Below are positions 47,189-59,289 of a stretch of DNA of 64,000 nucleotides, piece after piece. The stretch covers positions 1,054,001-1,118,000 of the forward strand of contig CM069439.1 of NCBI GenBank assembly GCA_035610365.1. Direction: 5' to 3'. Below the pieces are notes generated by a model. That model was given only the letters and a program-made list of their open reading frames with translations, did no database searches and had not been told where the DNA came from. This DNA is from Aquatica leii (taxonomy: Eukaryota > Arthropoda > Insecta > Coleoptera > Lampyridae). The stretch's first letter is position 1. Every line of letters starts with the position of its first letter. A program made the position numbers and the translations under genes.

Positions 47189-47450
47189 TTTCTCCATGTG
47201 GTGAATCAAAAACTTTTGTTGTCTTGTAAGATTTCCTAGCTAATCAAAGCTTTCAAATATTTGCTTTTGTTGTTCACTACTAATCATATAGCAGTGCTTG
47301 TTCTTTTTGCAAACTTCACTTTGACATCCCTTTTTCAAGCATTTATCTGGATATACTACATTTGCCGATACACTTTTATACTTTTTTCTAGTAGCACGGA
47401 GTTTTTTTGCTTCGTTTGCCTTAGTTAAGTCAGCACTTCATGAACCCAAA

Positions 47451-50400
47451 CACGAACAACAATACGGCAAAGGCCAAGTTCTACTTCTTGTTTTGGCTCT
47501 CAAGAAGAGACTAGAACCAAGCCTAAGTCTGGAGTGTTTAACTACGACGCGGTCTAAGCTGAAAGTCACTTATAATTTATGAATTATTGTTTTATTTTTT
47601 CTTGTTTATAGACTTTTATTTATGGTGTCTCATTTTCATTTTTTGACGTTTTTTACATTGTCATTTAGTTTTACAGATCCGTTTTTAATGTTTGACATAT
47701 TAGTTACGAGATTTGTTTCTGTTTAATTTTTTTAATTTACAGTTATTTTACTTCTTTCTAATCAGCTTTCTTTATTAGTCTTTTTGGTTTGGCTCAAACT
47801 CATCATATTCATTTATATTAGAATTACTTTTTTAGTTACTTTTTCTTACAACCTAAAAACATAAATATATCAAGTTATGGTTTCACAAACATACACTTTA
47901 GGTTACTTTAGTGTATTGCAGTATTAATAATTAAAAAATTAACTGCATCAAAAATGCTAAAATAAAATATATGTGCTTGTGACAACTTAGGTATTACGTT
48001 AAAAAAATTTCTTTCACGATAAAATTTATTTTTTTTTGCTTGACTTCAAAATTGTGTACTTACGGATTTTATGTTAGTTAGACAAATCATATATTTTAAA
48101 CTATGTATTTAAATAAGCATAACACTGTGGTTTAATTTTTGTAATTTTTGTTAATTACAGCAATATATAAAAAAATCGAGAAAAAATAAATTGTTCAGAG
48201 TGCAGCTGTTAAGTAGAAGAGAACATTACGAGACGTAGAGGCTCAATTTATTTCCTTTGCAGTAGACAAAATAAGCTTGTTCAGTACCGAATGATTAACA
48301 CAACTGCTTAAAGTCACGTTGAATAAAATGAATTAAAAGCAAATAACCAAAATTACTTTATGCATTTATTAAATGTACTATTCCGGTGTAAATGTAGTTG
48401 TGTATCTCAAATGTAGTAGATAAATTACTACATTGGTGATTTTTTTAAAAGTTATGTTACAACTACATTAAGTCATTGCAAATACGAAGCAAACATTAAA
48501 TTAACATCGTCTATCCTGTGATGTGTATTTAATCTCGTATATTTGCCTTTTTACTCCAATAAACAAATAACGTACAGACTGAAAGAAAAACACGTTTGCG
48601 TGCGTTAAACTAACTAAAATATTTTTGTAAAATACGTTATTACTGCATATAAGAATGTCTGATACTTTAAGAAAAGAACGTAAATGTACCGGTATAATAT
48701 CTTTTTGAACTTTATTACATGTAAAGAACAATATAGTATATTTATACTAAAATGCATTTTGTTCTAAGAAAACTAGTTATATTGTTAATGGAAATTTGAC
48801 GTTTACCAACAATACAAGTTTTCTTTATGAATAAATCTTAATTTGACATGTAACGTTAATATTTGTCAAACACGTTTATAGGATTTACTTACTTAACTTC
48901 AAGATGACAAATTAAATAATAAACAAGCGCTTATTAATGTAGTTCATTTTGTTTAATCATTGTTTATACATAACGAGTAGAAATGGTTGAAGCTATGTTA
49001 TTTAATCACTTAGAATAAATACACATATTTTTTGTTGTTGTTTTTTATTCCGGAAAACTTTTACAATTGTTTACATACAAAACTTTGTTTAATAATTATT
49101 GAGAAAGCACTTATCAATAACTCCAATTAATGCGTGCTATTATTTGATAATCTTAACTAAAAATCTTTCTAAAAATTTTAGTAAAGGAACTGGGAATAGT
49201 TTATATGTATTTAACTTATTCTTTTTTTTTGTTTTTGTTTTATTTATGAAAAAATATAATTTTCATTTTGGTACTACAAATTCTGACGTAATTAGTATTT
49301 TATCAGTAATAAGTTTAGTATTGACCAGTCTTGTTCTTAAAAAAGATTGACATTGATGATAAAATCGTTTAAAAATAAAAAACAATTTTTTGATATAGCA
49401 TATACTTTTCGTAACTCGATTTGCGTGTTGCACTAATTTCTTATTGATTTTATGCTTTACGTAGTTTGCAGTTAAAGTTACACATACAACTCGCGCCGTG
49501 TTAAAATACCAAACTTGAACTACTCGACGGTATTAAAATCAAAATTACACATAATTGACGTAGAAACAAAACAAAGTCATATTTGGTTTTATGATTAACA
49601 ATGTTATTTTAGACAAAACTGTTTTTAGTAGTTTTTGTTGCGCTTCAATTTGCATTGCAAAAATTGTCATAAACAACTTGTATATGTACAATAAACAAGC
49701 TTTCAGATCAAGCTTGTGGTTCATAGTATTTTATGTTTAATGTTTGGTTATAGTCCTAAACTTAAACGGACAGCTTGACCTCATAAGCGTCAGTGTAATT
49801 TTTGTATAACTAACATAATATTATTATACTGTTAGGTTAAAAATGAATTTTTTACCTGATTAAGACTGAAAATTTACGCATGACCTGATTTTGCCATTCT
49901 TCTTTGAAACTAAAACTATTGGAAAAGCAATACCTCGAATAACTTCCACAAATTATATTCTATTCTTATAAACCTTTTATTATTTTCCTAACATAAATTT
50001 TTATTAAAAGCAAGTTTACGTGATTGGTAAGAAATTTTAGCATGATTTGTTTCTAACCTCACTTCTGCAATAAAAACGTTGGCACACATTGCATGAAATA
50101 AATTAGGAATTCTTTACATTATAAATTAGAGATATTGCTACTTAAGATCATTTTCCTTCTGGGTGGTTTAATTATTAATACTTATGAGCCGGTACCCATA
50201 AACCTGGTAAAATCACTCGGTGTTCAAGTTTTTTACTACATTTTAATTGTAATTAATATAAAAAAGGCAATACCATTATACAATAGCTACATTTATTCGT
50301 TTGCTTTTAAAAGATAGTTTGCTTCGTTTCTAATCCACAGAAAAATTATCTTAGCTTAATTCCTCGGCTTACACTTTTAAATTTTAAATAACCAAATTAG

Positions 50401-50893
50401 ATAATGTTTAGAAAAGTAATGTTTTACCGTAATAAAAGAGACTACAAATAAACTCACTTTTTTGTGTTACCATAAAGTGTAAAAGTTTGGTAAATACAAA
50501 AAGTTTTTTGCCCTTAAAAAGGTGACATTGCGGAACCTTTATGTTTATGTTGTAATTATTAAACAATTTAACAAAAGATATACAGTGTATCAATTTGAAA
50601 ACTTTGAATTGGGAATATATTTATAACAAAAAATAATATACAAAATTACAAAACCTTTTCACCCTCGACCAGCCCAATATCAAAAATGTAAATTTCAACC
50701 CCCTACTTATAATTCATCGTTGAAAAAGTCTTTAAAAATGCTATTCAGAAAAACAAACATTACACTTGACAGTTTTGAAATAATTAGCAAATAATGAAAT
50801 TTGGGGATATGCTCTCAACCATTAAAATTACACTGATTCTAAAGAAAAAGTTTTATTTTTCGGATAGTTGTCAAATGTTGTATTTTTCTAGAA
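47451..50893. other. No gene recognised in 3.4 kb
   Basis: AT-rich sequence with a nested palindrome at 48391-48469 (listed separately). Short frames such as 49099-49350 are low-complexity and match nothing. Confidence 0.4.
48391..48469. repeat. Nested palindromes of AATGTAGT units
   Basis: An inner pair AATGTAGTA/TACTACATT (48410-48418 and 48426-48434) lies inside an outer pair AATGTAGTTGT/ACAACTACATT (48391-48401 and 48459-48469), all perfect. The result is a stem-loop within a stem-loop of 79 bp. It could be a very small MITE or a protein-binding array. No gene is near. Confidence 0.6.
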
Positions 50894-53800
50894 CAGTGGT
50901 TTCCAAACTCTTTTGGACCACGGACCCTTTTTCATAGTCAAAACTTCCCCACGAACCGCTGAGTGAAAAAACTACATAAATGTATAATAGAAAAATTACA
51001 AATTCAACTTTGATGTCTTAAATGGTAAATTCTGACATAAAAATAACATGTAAATAAAACATTTTGTTAATAAAAAAGTAATTATTAAGATTACAACTTT
51101 TGTTTTAAAGTACAATTTTTTTTAATGGCTTGAATGAACCTGATGGGATGTTATGAGTGGATTTATGTCTGACTCAATGTTTGTAAGTAGCAACCGCAAG
51201 TCCCTACAAGTAGTAATTTTTGGTTGGTTTCTTTTTTTTGTGATGAGGCTCAGAACGGCACTGAATCCACGTTCTACCAAATAAAAAGACGGAAAAGCAA
51301 CTCAGCTCTCTATTTGTGGATAATTTAATAAGTTACTCTTGTATTAATATTGTAGCGAATTTTACTATTAAAACTAATTTATTCATACTACGAAAAATAT
51401 TTTTTACTTATACTAAAAATATGTACCCTATTAAATTAACCGAACTAATTAAATCTAATAACATTTAAGTAAACACTTACACTAATTTATATCACTTACA
51501 CGATGATAAGATAAAGTCCGCAAACAGCTTCACACACTTGTTTACACTAAAGTCACGTACTTTGTAGATTTATTTATAACACGCGTTAACGACTTATTTA
51601 TTTAGACTTGAATAATCTTCTTAACACTGCAGTCTTCGCATTACGGAAATAATTGACCTACGATTTGTTTGTTCCGTATATATACACATTTTGGAAATCC
51701 TTCTCGAGTGTTCCATATCTTTCGATATACGTTCTAGAAGATGGATAACAACTTTGAGAAGGCTCTTGAATTTGAAAAGGTTTCAACATGTATTCATCTG
51801 TATTTGTGCTCTGAGTTTGACTACTTGCAAAAGGGTTTAACATCCAGTCGGGAATATCAAAGTGAAGAATGTGTTCAAATCTTTGGTTAAGGACTGAATA
51901 AAGCACCGTTAAGTGTTAAACATAGGCAAACAAATATTTTTTTTTGCAGTTTCAAAAGATTTGGCAATTGAGAAGATTCTCCTCTTCCCAAGTTCTGTTT
52001 GTACATCAAAAGTTTTGCGACAAACGCAGATATTACACTTTTAGCTTTGATTAAATTTAATGTGTCACTTTGTAGTTTTAAATTAGTCTCGTTAAATCTG
52101 GCAATTATATAAATCATATAAGCGATGTCATTTTTCTGTGTTAAGTAGTAAACGATTATAGTCATCGTCGTTTTCCAAACATAGTTGACCAAAAAATCTC
52201 TCATTTAAAACAATCCTTTTGATTTCGTTATCTGCTCTAATGACTTAATGTAGTGATTTATGCTAACGTTCACTAAGATTTTTTGCAACCAAATGATCTT
52301 GATGAATGTACCGACAATACATTTGGTATAGTTTGTTTTAAGTATGCCAGAAAACCTCAGTGTCGTCCTACCATTGCCAAAGCACCGTAGTAGTAGTAAC
52401 AACGGAGATGATATTAGTCAAAAATATAGCTTTTACATAAAAAACCTGTTAAATTCAGTAAATAACGTTTCGTATCAGTTTTCAAACATTTAGTAAATAA
52501 CAATTCTTAGGAAAATTTTTCTTCTTTTGCAAATCTCGCATAAGCTAAAAGTAACGCTTCGTTTCCTGATAATGTTGACTCTTTAAGCTGTATAGAAAAT
52601 TTAGATGTTTTTAAGCAGTCACATAAAAAGTTTTCTACACACTGAGCCATCTCGTCGGTCTTTTTTTGTACAGAATGATTTCTCAGTGGAATTCTATGTA
52701 TAATATCTAAAGCTGGTTTGTGCAACACCATGCGCATTGCCTCACTTACAGCTGCTATAATAAGTTCTTTACCAATAATGTTCGGCTTTCAGGACTTTGC
52801 AATCATTAAAGAAATATTATAAGAAGCAAGTAGTCTATCGTCATCCCTCTTAAGTATTGTCCTTATAAGTTCTTGCTATGTCGGTGTTTTCAAATATTTT
52901 CCTTTGATTGTTTGAAAAAACGTTAAATCCTTATCTTTGTTGTTATTATGGATTTTAATTAAATGTTCCTTTAACTTAGAAAGTTTTATTGAATCGTTTG
53001 ACATCGTTTTATTACATAGAAGACACATAGGTAAACTACTATTTCCTGGTGACGCAATAAAGCCATGATTTATATATTCATCATTATATTGTCTGCATTT
53101 TTCTTTTGAGTCACTCATACTGTTATATGAAAAAAAAACTCCAAAAATATAGGAAAATATATATATATATATCAAAATATTTATTTGCAACAAACTACTG
53201 TTAATTATAATATTTTTTTTTATTGGAATGCAGCAATGTAACGCTCTTTTGAATCAATTATTTGAAATGTAAAGATAGAATTTCATGTACATGTCACAAA
53301 TTGTGTAGGTACTCATTGCGTACTAATTAATTTTTTAAGGAAAATAAGTAATTCAGAAATTGATTAACAACAGAATATAATAATACAGTAATATACAGTA
53401 ACTTGAAACTTTTGCAGATTTGTTTATTTGCGGAAGTAAACAAAATAAACAAAAATATAAAATAGTAAGCGTTAACTTTTAGCGTGCATTATATTAAACT
53501 ATCAAACCCAATATGTCTAACTTCTTTAACAGAATCATTAATAATATATTCTGTGTTAGAAAAACTTACAATCCCTTCTTAAGTTTTTAATAAAAAAGAA
53601 ATCTTTAATAAATATTACGGGATTACTAAACTGATAACTGTGATATATAATTGTTTTAATCAACTTAGACAAAAGCATAAATAAATTTAAATTAAAAAGG
53701 GATATCAATTTTATTCAAATATACTTGAGTAACAAAAGTACGCTATCTGCGTAACAAAAAAAAAGAACTATGCTTCTTTTTCTTCAAAACTAGGAAAATT

Positions 53801-54217
53801 TGTTGTATGCACTTCACATTACGCATAACATAGAACTAAATTTTTGATTAGATGCACGACTCTTTTATAGTTCATATTATAGTCTAGTTGGTGAATGTAT
53901 CGGTTCTATTGCGTTTTTGCATAAATCTGTATAGATAGGTTTGACTCACCGCGATGCCTGTTATTACTTGTATTTTATGCACCTGTCTATAATTATATTT
54001 TATTTAGGACGTAAACATTGCTAATAATTTATTCGTTGTTGTTTATTTTAACTTCCATATTAACAAAAATGTGTGACAATTTTTTAATTTTATATTAAAC
54101 TTTGCGTGGACTTTCTTATTGTTCAGGGACTCCCAAATTAATTTAAATTTTTCACGGATTTCTTGAATAATTCCAGGAACTCCTGGGGATCTGTAGCGTC
54201 TACTTTGGGAACTACTG
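50894..54217 (-). mobile_element. hAT element with BED-finger transposase, decayed
   Basis: The ends CAGTGGTTTCCAAACT (50894) and the complement of 54217 (CAGTAGTTCCCAAAGT) are typical hAT terminal repeats. The flanking octamers TTCTAGAA and GGCTAGAT share CTAGA, a degenerate 8-bp duplication. The 3.3-kb element holds a minus-strand transposase gene in pieces. Confidence 0.8.
51658..53118 (-). pseudogene. BED-type hAT transposase (ZBED5/SCAND3-like), broken
   Basis: From ATG 53118: MSDSKEKCRQYNDEYINHGF, then a BED-like finger MCLLCNKTMSNDS...KEHLIKIH (C-x2-C...H-x4-H). 52737-52507 gives IIHRIPLRNHSVQKKTDEMA and FSIQLKESTLSGNEALLLAY, the start of the RNase H-like fold (LDEST is the usual motif with catalytic Asp; here LKEST). 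Pieces to 52205 and 51887 resemble the insertion domain. 51906-51658 gives RFEHILHFDIPDWMLNPF, matching the F......W..NPF C-terminal region. It has multiple frameshifts, and the first catalytic Asp is replaced by Lys. Confidence 0.72.
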
Positions 54218-54221
54218 GGCT

Positions 54222-54480
54222 AGATAAATGATATTCAGAAAAATGGATTGGTCGTAGAAGAGCAATCAAGTGACCATTGCGTTTTCCTGATTTGACACCG
54301 CTAGAATTCTTCTTATGGGTCCACATTAAATCAATTGTTTATAAGACGAATCCAGCAAATCTGCAAGACTTACAGCAACGAATTATCGATGTTTGTTGTT
54401 CCATCACTCGTGAGACATTTCAAATAGTGAAGCAAGTAGTTGAATTACAACTATGTTTTTTTAAGAAAAAAAATTGAACG
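54222..54480 (+). pseudogene. Mariner (DUF4817-type) transposase C-terminal fragment
   Basis: Directly after the hAT end the plus strand gives LDK then YSEKWIGRRRAIK, and PLRFPDLTPLEFFLWVHIK with the third catalytic Asp. It continues SIVYKTNPANLQDLQQRIID to VELQLCFFKKKN and a stop at 54475. This is the last third of the transposase group found at 16.4 kb. The reading begins within the hAT target duplication, so the hAT may have landed in this gene. The upstream half was not identified at the hAT's other side. Confidence 0.72.
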
Positions 54481-54728
54481 GATCTTGTATTACTTTTTCA
54501 ATCTGAATCTGAATAATAATTTTAAAGAGCTTGCAACAATGTGTCGTAAGTGGGAGGTTACAATTTTCATTTTTGAAGTTGGGATAGCCGAGATTAAGCC
54601 ACTGACCATGTCAATTTGGTTCATCCTTCCTATTGCCAAAACGGGTTTTTGTAATTTTTGATATTATTTTTTGTTGTAAATATATTCTCAATTCAAATTT
54701 TTTTAATTTGACAAACTGTATACATGTA

Positions 54729-57020
54729 TGAGTTCGGAGAAAAAAATTCTAATTAACAATTCAATGTTAAAGTTTTTGATACCTGGTCAAGATACATCAC
54801 AGCCAAGTGAACCATCTACATGTTTTATTGAAGAAAATTAATATTTGGAAAATATTATTGCATTATTTAAGCACAAAAAACTAAAGAAAATACAACGTTG
54901 ACGCTGAATTTAAACGTTTAAACAACAAAATCTAATGAAGAGATTAACTGTGGTTACTTTAAAGAAAAAATTGAAAGTTATTAAATGCATGTGATTTTGA
55001 TATTAAAACTAATTGGTTGTACTTCATAAAAAATATTGCACTGTGATCAGAACATTTACCAGAGAAAAAGACAGAATGTGTAATTCTTAAGAAACCAAGA
55101 AATATAGGTAAAATAGAAATCTTGAAATCTTTTATGTCAATGGCAAACAAAAATATTACAGAGGTTTACATAAAGACCATTTTTACAGAAAAATTGACAA
55201 TAAATAAAGAAATTTGAAATTGACTTATTTTCTCCGAAACTTCAAAGTGCATATACTACTAATATGAAATGTTCTCTAAATTGACATCAAAGTTAATCAA
55301 AGGTTATCAAAATATGACGCATGTTGTCGAAAATATATTTGATCATGAAATTTGAAAGAAACATATAACATCGATGTGTACACTCAAGAAAAAAGAAAGC
55401 GAGGCACCAAATGTAGAACTGTGTAAACGGGATTAAATTATATTTATTACAACACAGGCGTTAAACAATTCAGATATGTTTTACTATGTATTATTTTAAA
55501 ATGTGAAAAATAATTTTTTTATTATTGTTTGTTGAAATTTGCAACGCAATTGTGTAAAGCAATTTGGTCGGTTAATTTTTCTAGATTATTATAAATTTGT
55601 AAGCGATCTAAAATATTTGCATAGCTTATTAAAACTGGATGAGACGTTAAATTTTCAAACTTTCATTATAAGAGAGCTCTTTTTTCTTCAAATTAAAAAC
55701 AAGCCAACTTTGCTTCTTGTTTTGGTGTCAACTCAAATATTTGATATTGTAACAATTTTTAAATCTATATTTATTTTAGACGTATTTATTTACACGATAA
55801 ATATAATTACTTTTAATTAACTATTTACAAATATTGTCTGCGATAAGTTTTACTTTTTGTTTATTTACACTGGAGTTTATTTTCACCTAATGCATTTTAT
55901 TTATTTTAACACACTCGTTAAGCACTTTATTTATTTAAACGGCAAAGTAGTTCTCTTAATACTTCCGACTGAATTTGAAAACGGAACTTGATCTTTCTTC
56001 GAATAGTTTCATATTCTTTCGTTATCACAAAAAAAAATGATTTTTTACAGTTTGAAATAATGCCGGGTAAAGTTTACCTGAATTTTTGTAATGGATTGGC
56101 TTAACCACGGCTTACACATCTAACAATTTATATTACAAGCAGGTCCTGTTTTATTTCTTGAGTGTACATTATATAAGTGTTCTTTAGTACTACAGCAAAC
56201 TGATACACATTTAGTACAAAAAGTACTAAAAGAAAAAAATTATTGGAAAGCTGTCTTACGACAAATAATATTGAGAATTAAACTAATTGCAAGTCTCGGG
56301 ATAGTATTTAAGGTACGAGACAACAGTCAGATTTCTGGTAGAAACGGAAACATAACATACTTAGAACATCTCAGCAAATATGACGATTTTTAGAATTTAC
56401 ATTTGGACAGAAATTGTGGATGTGGATATATCAAATACTTATCGAACAAAGTATGTGACGAATTTATATAAAATATTAGTAACTCGATGTTAGCTCATAT
56501 AATAAAAGAAAAAGTTGTGAATTCGACTTTACATATAGCTCATGTCGATCAACTGGCATTTATTTTATGTCAAATTACAATGTTAAGGTGAGATTTTATG
56601 CAAACACAAATGGTTACAAAGTTAAGAAGTATTGAAGTTAATGTTAAGTTATGTTGAGGTCAATCACACGATAATGCCAACATGTCGTATACAGAAAGAG
56701 TCAGACAGCTGTTTACATTCCTTGTTCTACAAATTCATTAAATTTCATTAAGTTGTAGCGAAGCTATTAAATTTTTTTATTTGCTCAAAATTTATTTTCT
56801 TTAGTACTTCATCTCATCGGTGAAACAATTTAGGTAAGAAGCTTCAAGATTATGATAAAAATTCACTATAAAAAATTATCTAATACACGATGGTCTGCGA
56901 AGCAGACGCTGTATTAGCGTGGACAAAACAAGTTTAAGGACGTGTTAATTGATTTCACGGTTTCAACAACTATTAACTATTGGAGAAGCGAAGTTTTGTT
57001 AAATAAATTAAAAATAAGTA
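54729..57020 (+). pseudogene. ZMYM1-like hAT transposase, scattered remains
   Basis: The clear part is 56165-57020. EKNYWKAVLRQIILRIKLIA is followed by NSQISGRNGNITYLEHLSKY and the block IKYLSNKVCDEFI. Then come STLHIAHVDQL (normally D...VSH.DQL), GQSHDNAN (normally GQ.YDNA.NM) and CSEAIKFFYLL. LSNTRWSAKQ (56876 on) is the LS.TRWS.R motif. In that order these define the DUF4371-type hAT proteins related to ZMYM1. The N-terminus is less certain: MSSEKKILINNSMLKFLIPG at 54729 could be the leader, with the TTF finger region between unreadable. Many stops and indels. Confidence 0.65.
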
Positions 57021-57549
57021 CAAAACTGTTCTAATGACAATCATTTAGAACACAATTATGCAGCGGATAAATGCTGCTAGTAAATCCTTACAATCAAAAT
57101 AATGTACTGTGTTTCAAGAAGTTAGTTTACTAAATTTGTTGGAATATTTTATGAAACTATTTAGGAATTAATTTAAAAAAAAATCTGTAACATATACGAG
57201 CAGTAAATATAAAGAAAAAAAACGGAGGAGAAAATAAACAATAATACAATATACAATAAATACATAAAACTGCTACATGAAGGAAAAAAGAACCTAACAC
57301 AACCTGTTAATATATTCTTTATTTTTTTAAAGTTATTACACATGCATTTAACTGTTCTTTTAAATACATTTATATTTTTGTAAATTGTGGTTATTAAGGC
57401 TTTTTTGTGTTGTTTGCAATAAATTATTTTTAATGGATCAAAACCAATAGATTTTATACTTAAAAAAATCTTTATAGAACCTAACGAGTTTTTGTAATTT
57501 TTTGTTTATACACATGCAAGTGTTTTCTTCTTGAATAAAATGTAGTATA
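57021..57549. other. No gene recognised
   Basis: AT-rich spacer before the mariner-like terminus. No right end of the ZMYM1-like hAT could be identified here. Confidence 0.4.
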
Positions 57550-57913
57550 CAGTGTGTCCCAAAATAGACGTAACAAGAGGTATAGGGAAGTTATGCTAAG
57601 GAAAGCGCCACCTGGTGACATTCCCATCAATGTTTCTAAGATACATAAAACAATTTATTTGTTAAATGTTTACACGTGAATCAGTTGTTTTGTTTGACTG
57701 CTTTATTTATTAATTGCGTTAGTTATTTCTTTGGTGTTCGGTATTAAGTTTGTAATATATTTTGTAGGTAGTAATTGTTGATAATATCAACTTTATTTAA
57801 AATAATTTTAATAGACAGTTTCATAGGTTAGAGTGCAATTTGTGCATTGTTATTTGACTGGTGTGTTATATTGTAAGAACATTTAAGAGACGTTGCATAT
57901 AAATTTTATTATC

Positions 57914-59289
57914 ATGGCAAATAAACGACCAACTACATTTTTTTGTGTACCAGAGTGCAACTCCCTAAAATGGAGAAACCCAGAAATAAGTTTTCATAAG
58001 TTTCCAAATCCAAATGAAACTGTGAAACTACAAACAATATTGGGAAAATGAGAAACTGTAAATAGGAGAGAAACTTGGAAGAATAAATTAGCGAATATGT
58101 GAAAGTTTGTTTCTTACATTTTAACAAAAGTGATTTCTTTCAAGGTAAAACTCAATAACAGTAGCTACTAATAATATCTATTTATTTATATATATTTGAT
58201 TGTTTATAGTTCATCAAAGAAAAAAATTGAAACGCAATGTAGTGCCTTCAAAAAATTTACCAAATCCAGTTTATGGTTCTGTTTACCCAACTATGGAAGC
58301 ATAAACTTCAACTAAACGGGAAGAAAGATTGCAGCTAAGAAACCAAGCAAAGCAGTTTTGTAACCTCTCAGCGTTGAAAATGATGGATGTTGATAATAGA
58401 TGTGAAAATATACAGCAACTCAAAAGAATTAGATGCTGCGGATGGTTTATTAAGTTTGGTGCACAGTGAGAATCCATTAAAGAAACTATTGCAATACCGT
58501 GACTTTGAAGTGCAAGTGAACACACCTGCTAAACTTACATTGTTCAATTTTATAACTACGGTTAAATCTCTAACCAGTTTAACAGGGTTAAACAGCTTTA
58601 CCATGTTAAACAAAATTGTGGCTTCAATTAAACTGATTTATAAAAACGTAAAACTTCACAAACTAACGATTAATGAGAGAGTTGTGTTAACTTTTGTAAA
58701 ACTAAAGTGCGATTTAAGCTATGCAATTTTAAGTGTATTATTTGGGGTCAATGGTGTATTGTGTAAAACAATTTTTGTTGAAATGCTGGGGTTACTTTCA
58801 GCTGTATTAAAAACCGTAATTGTGCTGCCGCATAAAGCTGAAATATCACGGAACATGCCTTTATGTTTTCAGAATTTTTTAGATACAGAAATTGTATTAG
58901 ATTGTACTGAAATATTTGTGCAAACTCCTAAATGCTTGTGCTGTAGAGTCAGATTTAATTCCCATTATAAAGGTGCCCAAACAGTTAAATTTATGACTGG
59001 TGTTTCACCTGCAGGGTTGATAACATTTATCAGTAAAGCGTATGGTGGGAGGGCATCTGATAAGGTGATTTTTGAAGAAAGTGGGTTAATAACGAAATTA
59101 CAACAAAATTCTGCAATTATAGTTGACAAAGGCTTTTTAATTGAACATTTGTGTAAATTACACAATATTAAGCTTTATCGGCCACCCTTTCTCTACAAGA
59201 AGAAGCAATTGGATGCAGTAGTAGTAAGTATCTTTGCAAAAGTAGGTTCTATTAAATTTACCTGCAAATGGACATTTAATTTCCAATAG
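57914..59289 (+). pseudogene. ISL2EU transposase: THAP finger plus DDE_4-like domain, 3'-truncated
   Basis: Exon 1 from ATG 57914: MANKRPTTFFCVPECNSLKW, FHKFPNP, and after indels CFLHFNKSDFFQ, a THAP domain ending at donor AAG/GTAAAA (58144). Exon 2 begins at 58210 (KLKRNVVPSKNLPNP). After a frame change near 58.4 kb a 300-codon frame gives the HTH part (LTINERVVLTFVKLKCDLSY). EIVLDCTEIFVQ has the first Asp, VKFMTGVSPAG and AYGGRASDK follow, IIVDKGFLIE has the second Asp, and LYRPPFL comes next. After KKKQLDAV the protein diverges and ends. The expected HVER-type Glu region is missing, removed by the deletion that joins it to the opposite gene at about 59.2 kb. Confidence 0.82.

Larger units (their letters stand above)
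45490..47450 (-). pseudogene. Uncharacterised arthropod 'CGGQN' protein family, copy 1
   Basis: Read on the minus strand through indels: KKLRATRKKYKSVSANVVYP, CLKKGCQSEVCKKNKHC (cysteine cluster), EQQKQIFESF, LGNLTRQQKFLIHHMEKQIP, SSIRYFLTVDSKR, KLFLLNALDI and IIEEEKLEGRHRNN. Then come KEQISKHIDRFPRVKSHYCR, LRKLHNMY-like sequence, a NQTTSKRSATKIA block and GCFGQNKNLVIA (about 45590-45550). This is the same block order as copy 2 at 20.5 kb and reaches the GGQN-type box. No function is known to me. The gene is cut by the P-like element at 46346-47180, and its lower end touches the D(81)E element (45478). Confidence 0.62.

Noticed and set aside
53140-53175. AT dinucleotide run as a microsatellite
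   Set aside because: About 10 units in very AT-rich DNA; not informative.
56881-56916. Palindrome TAATACA...GTCTGC-GAA-GCAGAC...TGTATTA
   Set aside because: It lies in the LS.TRWS coding block of the ZMYM1-like hAT and is explained by codon sequence; treated as chance.
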